Below are positions 61,552-64,000 of a DNA stretch of 64,000 nt, piece by piece. Source of the DNA: DATFVA01 sp963711455. Lineage in GTDB: Bacteria; Bacteroidota; Ignavibacteria; Ignavibacteriales; Ignavibacteriaceae. The position numbers and the translations under genes were made by a program. The stretch's first letter is position 1. The number at the start of each line of letters is the position of its first letter. Where the stretch lies: contig CAVQEH010000002.1 of assembly GCA_963711455.1 (NCBI GenBank), forward strand, positions 1 through 64,000, given 5' to 3'. The notes under the pieces were generated by a model that was given only the letters and a program-made list of their open reading frames with translations, searched no databases and was not told where the DNA came from.

Positions 61552-63116
61552 ATATAAGTAAACCAATTCCTGTAATTGATTTGTTTGCAGGACCAGGCGG
61601 TCTTGGTGAAGGATTCTCTGCATTGACAGATGAAAAGGGAAGCAGTGTTTTCAGAATCGCACTATCAGTTGAAAAGGATGAATATGCTCATCAGACATTA
61701 GAACTAAGAAGTTTTTTCAGACAATTTGAAAAAGGGAAAGTTCCGGGAAAATATTATCAGCATTTAAGAGGAGAAATATCCAGAAAAGAGTTGTTTGATA
61801 GCTATACTGAACAAGCTAACATTGCTAAAGCCGAAGCTTTAAAAATAGAATTAGGAAAAAAAGAATTTGAAAATGAAATTGATGAAAAAATAGCTGGTTC
61901 ATTAAAAAACGAAGAAAAATGGATACTTATTGGAGGACCTCCCTGCCAGGCATATTCTTTAGTAGGGCGTTCCAGAAAAAAACAAAAAGATGGTCTGGAT
62001 GAGGAAGATGAAAAAGTTTATTTGTACAGAGCGTACTATCGGATACTTGCAAAATTCAACCCTCCGTTATTTATCATGGAAAATGTTAAAGGTCTGCTTT
62101 CCTCAAGAGTCAGGGGAGAGACAGATTTTTTATTTAATCAAATTCTGAATGATCTGAAAAATCCTTCAGAAGCTTATAAAAAGCTTAACGGTAAAACACC
62201 TAGGGAGTACAAAAGTTTAGGCTACAAAATTTATTCTTTGGTAAAAGAACCAAGAAATGACAATTTGTTTCAGAAAGAACCTGAATTTGAGCTGAATGAT
62301 TTTATTATTAAGTGTGAGAATTATGGTATTCCACAGATGCGACACAGAGTAATTCTGCTTGGAATCAGAGAGGACAAGAATATTGTTCCGAATATTTTGG
62401 AACGGAAAGACAAGATTAATATTGAAAAAGTCCTTAATGGCTTACCAAAGTTAAGAAGTGGTTTGTCCAAGGAAAAAGATTCTAAGAAAAATTGGGCGAA
62501 GGTGCTTAATGATTTTATTACAAATGACTTGCTGCGGGGAATTGATCCGGATATATTTCTGCAAATGAAAAAAGTTATTGGAAATCTGACAGTCCCTCAA
62601 AAAGACAGAGGCAATGACTTTCTAAAATGTCTACCTCAAATTGATTATAGAGAAGAGGAGAAATGGTTCCTTGATCCAAGAATTAAGGGGGTTTGTAACC
62701 ATTCAACACGATCACATTTGACTGAAGATCTATACAGATATTTATTTGCGTCCTGCTATGCACGAATTAAATATAAATCTCCAAAGCTTGAAGACTTTCC
62801 CCAAGAACTTTTACCCAAACACAAGAACGCGAGGGAAGGAAAATTTGAAGATAGATTTCGTGTCCAGATATTTGGTGAGCCGGCCAGAACAATTACTAGT
62901 CACATATCTAAAGATGGGCACTACTACATTCATCCGGATCCTTCACAGTGCAGAAGTCTAACTGTTAGAGAAGCGGCAAGGATTCAAACTTTTCCTGACA
63001 ACTATTTTTTTTGTGGACCAAGAACTTCGCAGTACGTGCAGGTTGGGAATGCGGTACCACCTTTGCTTGCCAAACACATTGCGGAAATTATTAAAGAAAT
63101 ATTTGTTTGTAATTAA
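61548..63116 (+). CDS. DNA cytosine-5 methyltransferase
   Basis: 522 residues. All key motifs are present: motif I DLFAGPGGLGEGF, motif IV GGPPCQAYS with catalytic Cys133, motif VI ENVKGL, motif VIII QMRHRVILLGIR, motif IX RSLTVREAARIQTFPD and motif X QVGNAVPPLLAKHI. The variable region carries the target recognition part; the sequence is longer than the minimal enzyme, with a large insert at 60-125. It methylates cytosine in a specific site; the site cannot be read from the protein. No restriction nuclease gene is on this strand; its stop overlaps the stop of the convergent gene by 4 nt. Confidence 0.93.
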   Translation: MNISKPIPVIDLFAGPGGLGEGFSALTDEKGSSVFRIALSVEKDEYAHQTLELRSFFRQFEKGKVPGKYYQHLRGEISRKELFDSYTEQANIAKAEALKIELGKKEFENEIDEKIAGSLKNEEKWILIGGPPCQAYSLVGRSRKKQKDGLDEEDEKVYLYRAYYRILAKFNPPLFIMENVKGLLSSRVRGETDFLFNQILNDLKNPSEAYKKLNGKTPREYKSLGYKIYSLVKEPRNDNLFQKEPEFELNDFIIKCENYGIPQMRHRVILLGIREDKNIVPNILERKDKINIEKVLNGLPKLRSGLSKEKDSKKNWAKVLNDFITNDLLRGIDPDIFLQMKKVIGNLTVPQKDRGNDFLKCLPQIDYREEEKWFLDPRIKGVCNHSTRSHLTEDLYRYLFASCYARIKYKSPKLEDFPQELLPKHKNAREGKFEDRFRVQIFGEPARTITSHISKDGHYYIHPDPSQCRSLTVREAARIQTFPDNYFFCGPRTSQYVQVGNAVPPLLAKHIAEIIKEIFVCN

Positions 63117-63832
63117 TTGGCTTTCCACTGGTTAAATTCATGAGGCAAAAAAAGTAGAATATTTTTCGCTTCCATAGTATAGATATCATAGGTTAAAATA
63201 ATCTGTAAAAACCATTTCCCCAATCTTCTAATGTTTCCAGGTACATTGCGATTACTTGCAGATTTTTTAGGTTGTTTTTTTTGATGATCCCAATAAAGAA
63301 TATTCGCGACAGCCATTAGAGTTTGTACAGTTATAATTTTTTGCCTTGATGCTGTTTGCTCATACAAATCACCAGGTTTGTCTAAAGGATTAGATAAAAA
63401 TAGTTTTGCATTTTCTCTCCCCAAAATTGTGTAAACATTATATGGCCCCTGTATGAGATGCCTATAATAGGTCTTGTAGTCATCCTTGTTATTAATGTAT
63501 CTCTCTATCTGTCCAACTTTTCGCTCTCCATTTACTGATGGACATACTTGATTAAACCAACAATATGCCAACCAAGTCCATAACTTGGGGTCGTTTAGTA
63601 CATCCTTTCTATAAAATCCTGAATCATTAAATACTTTTTCTACATATTCTGCTAGTTCCAACCTGTTTGCAAATATTTTATTCTCATCAATCCATATATC
63701 ATCTCCAAAATTTATTACTTCATCATTTTTATCTATTGATATTTTTTCAACGGAGGAATCTGTCTTCAATTTTAATAAATAATCTAAAAATTGTTGTTTG
63801 CCTTTACTTGTAAAAGCTTTCAGTCTAATCAT
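63113..63832 (-). CDS. Uncharacterised protein next to a methyltransferase (possibly DUF6339-like)
   Basis: 239 residues, not a recognised enzyme. The pattern DPKLWTWLAYCWFNQVCP, then YYRHLIQGPYNVYTILG, and a helical C-terminal part (RNVPGNIRRLGKWFLQIILTYDIY) recalls proteins found beside restriction-modification genes, such as DUF6339, but this is from memory of the pattern and unproven. No PD-(D/E)XK or HNH motif is visible. It is translated from the end of another minus-strand gene (8 nt overlap), so it belongs to an operon that runs in from the right edge. Confidence 0.5.
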   Translation of the reverse strand: MIRLKAFTSKGKQQFLDYLLKLKTDSSVEKISIDKNDEVINFGDDIWIDENKIFANRLELAEYVEKVFNDSGFYRKDVLNDPKLWTWLAYCWFNQVCPSVNGERKVGQIERYINNKDDYKTYYRHLIQGPYNVYTILGRENAKLFLSNPLDKPGDLYEQTASRQKIITVQTLMAVANILYWDHQKKQPKKSASNRNVPGNIRRLGKWFLQIILTYDIYTMEAKNILLFLPHEFNQWKAN

Positions 63833-63998
63833 GTGTTTCTCCCTTTATTTTTTCTAGAAATTCATTCCACTCATGTCTTGAATAACAAAACTCTTCTACT
63901 ACTTTTTCAATCCATTCAATAGCGAGTGCTTTATCAAATGTGGGATCAGATGGGTTCAAACTATCAGGGATTTTTTCATTTAATAAATATTTTTTAGC
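63825..63998 (-). CDS. Partial gene at the right edge, unknown
   Basis: 58 codons are readable, ending TAG at 63825-63827. The visible C-terminus includes PSDPTFDKALAIEWIEKVVEEF and HEWNEFLEKIKGE, which is helical and acidic. The start and main domain lie outside the window. It overlaps the start of the 63832 gene by 8 nt, so the two are translationally coupled. It may be the missing partner of the methyltransferase (restriction subunit or helicase), which cannot be decided here. Confidence 0.6.
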   Translation of the reverse strand, partial: AKKYLLNEKIPDSLNPSDPTFDKALAIEWIEKVVEEFCYSRHEWNEFLEKIKGETHD

Positions 63999-64000
63999 AA

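Noticed and set aside
1..64000. CRISPR arrays, tRNA or rRNA genes, transposase or integrase genes
   Set aside because: I looked for regularly spaced short repeats, tRNA T-loop sequences and DDE or tyrosine-recombinase motifs and saw none that I could support.

Overview
The window looks like an AT-rich chromosomal segment from the Ignavibacteria (Ignavibacteriota/Chlorobi branch). The evidence is five secreted proteins with YPNPFNP-type C-terminal sorting domains (type IX secretion style), DUF5916 outer-membrane proteins, Sec signal peptides followed by predicted beta-barrels, and purine-rich ribosome binding sites on many but not all genes. This assignment is an inference from gene content. 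I saw no rRNA, tRNA or CRISPR array.

Layout. 1-4250: the 3' end of a sugar ABC permease, then a very AT-rich accessory block (J-domain coiled-coil protein, degenerate receiver, an orphan, a class III nucleotide-cyclase-like protein, a one-helix membrane protein), closed by a decayed second copy of the same permease tail. 4270-13510: envelope and surface genes, including a GH38 alpha-mannosidase broken by four frameshifts, a DUF5916 protein, a Memo-family protein and a lipid glycosyltransferase. 13525-17032: an acyl-ACP thioesterase and an arsenic operon (arsR, arsM, arsC, acr3) with a palindromic operator. 17209-22702: a tripartite RND efflux system. 22842-33631: a potassium-uptake kdp locus with a rearranged control layer: an NtrC-type sigma-54 activator instead of an OmpR-type KdpE, KdpD functions divided over three genes, and sigma-54-like promoters. 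33893-50822: oligoendopeptidase F, TPR, sorting-domain and membrane proteins, MscS and a second DUF5916 protein. 51234-56660: a repeat-rich region with an orphan higA beside a truncated higB, a beta-lactamase-fold protein, and a small Vsr-like DUF559 nuclease gene inside a family of palindromic repeats. 56662-60511: a SnoaL-like protein and a large VCBS/CARDB surface protein. 60862-64000: a Vsr plus cytosine-5 methyltransferase operon facing an uncharacterised two-gene operon that leaves the window.

The most interesting items are: (1) the DUF559 nuclease with its nested-palindrome repeats, degenerate relatives of which also appear between kdpC and kdpD; (2) the sigma-54-wired kdp locus with a split sensor and an extra 27-aa membrane peptide before kdpF; (3) two places where an inserted segment is closed by a diverged second copy of the upstream gene's 3' end (ABC permease; alpha/beta hydrolase); and (4) the cyclase-like protein beside a one-helix membrane protein in the first island. 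All family calls rest on recognising motifs by eye; no database search was possible.
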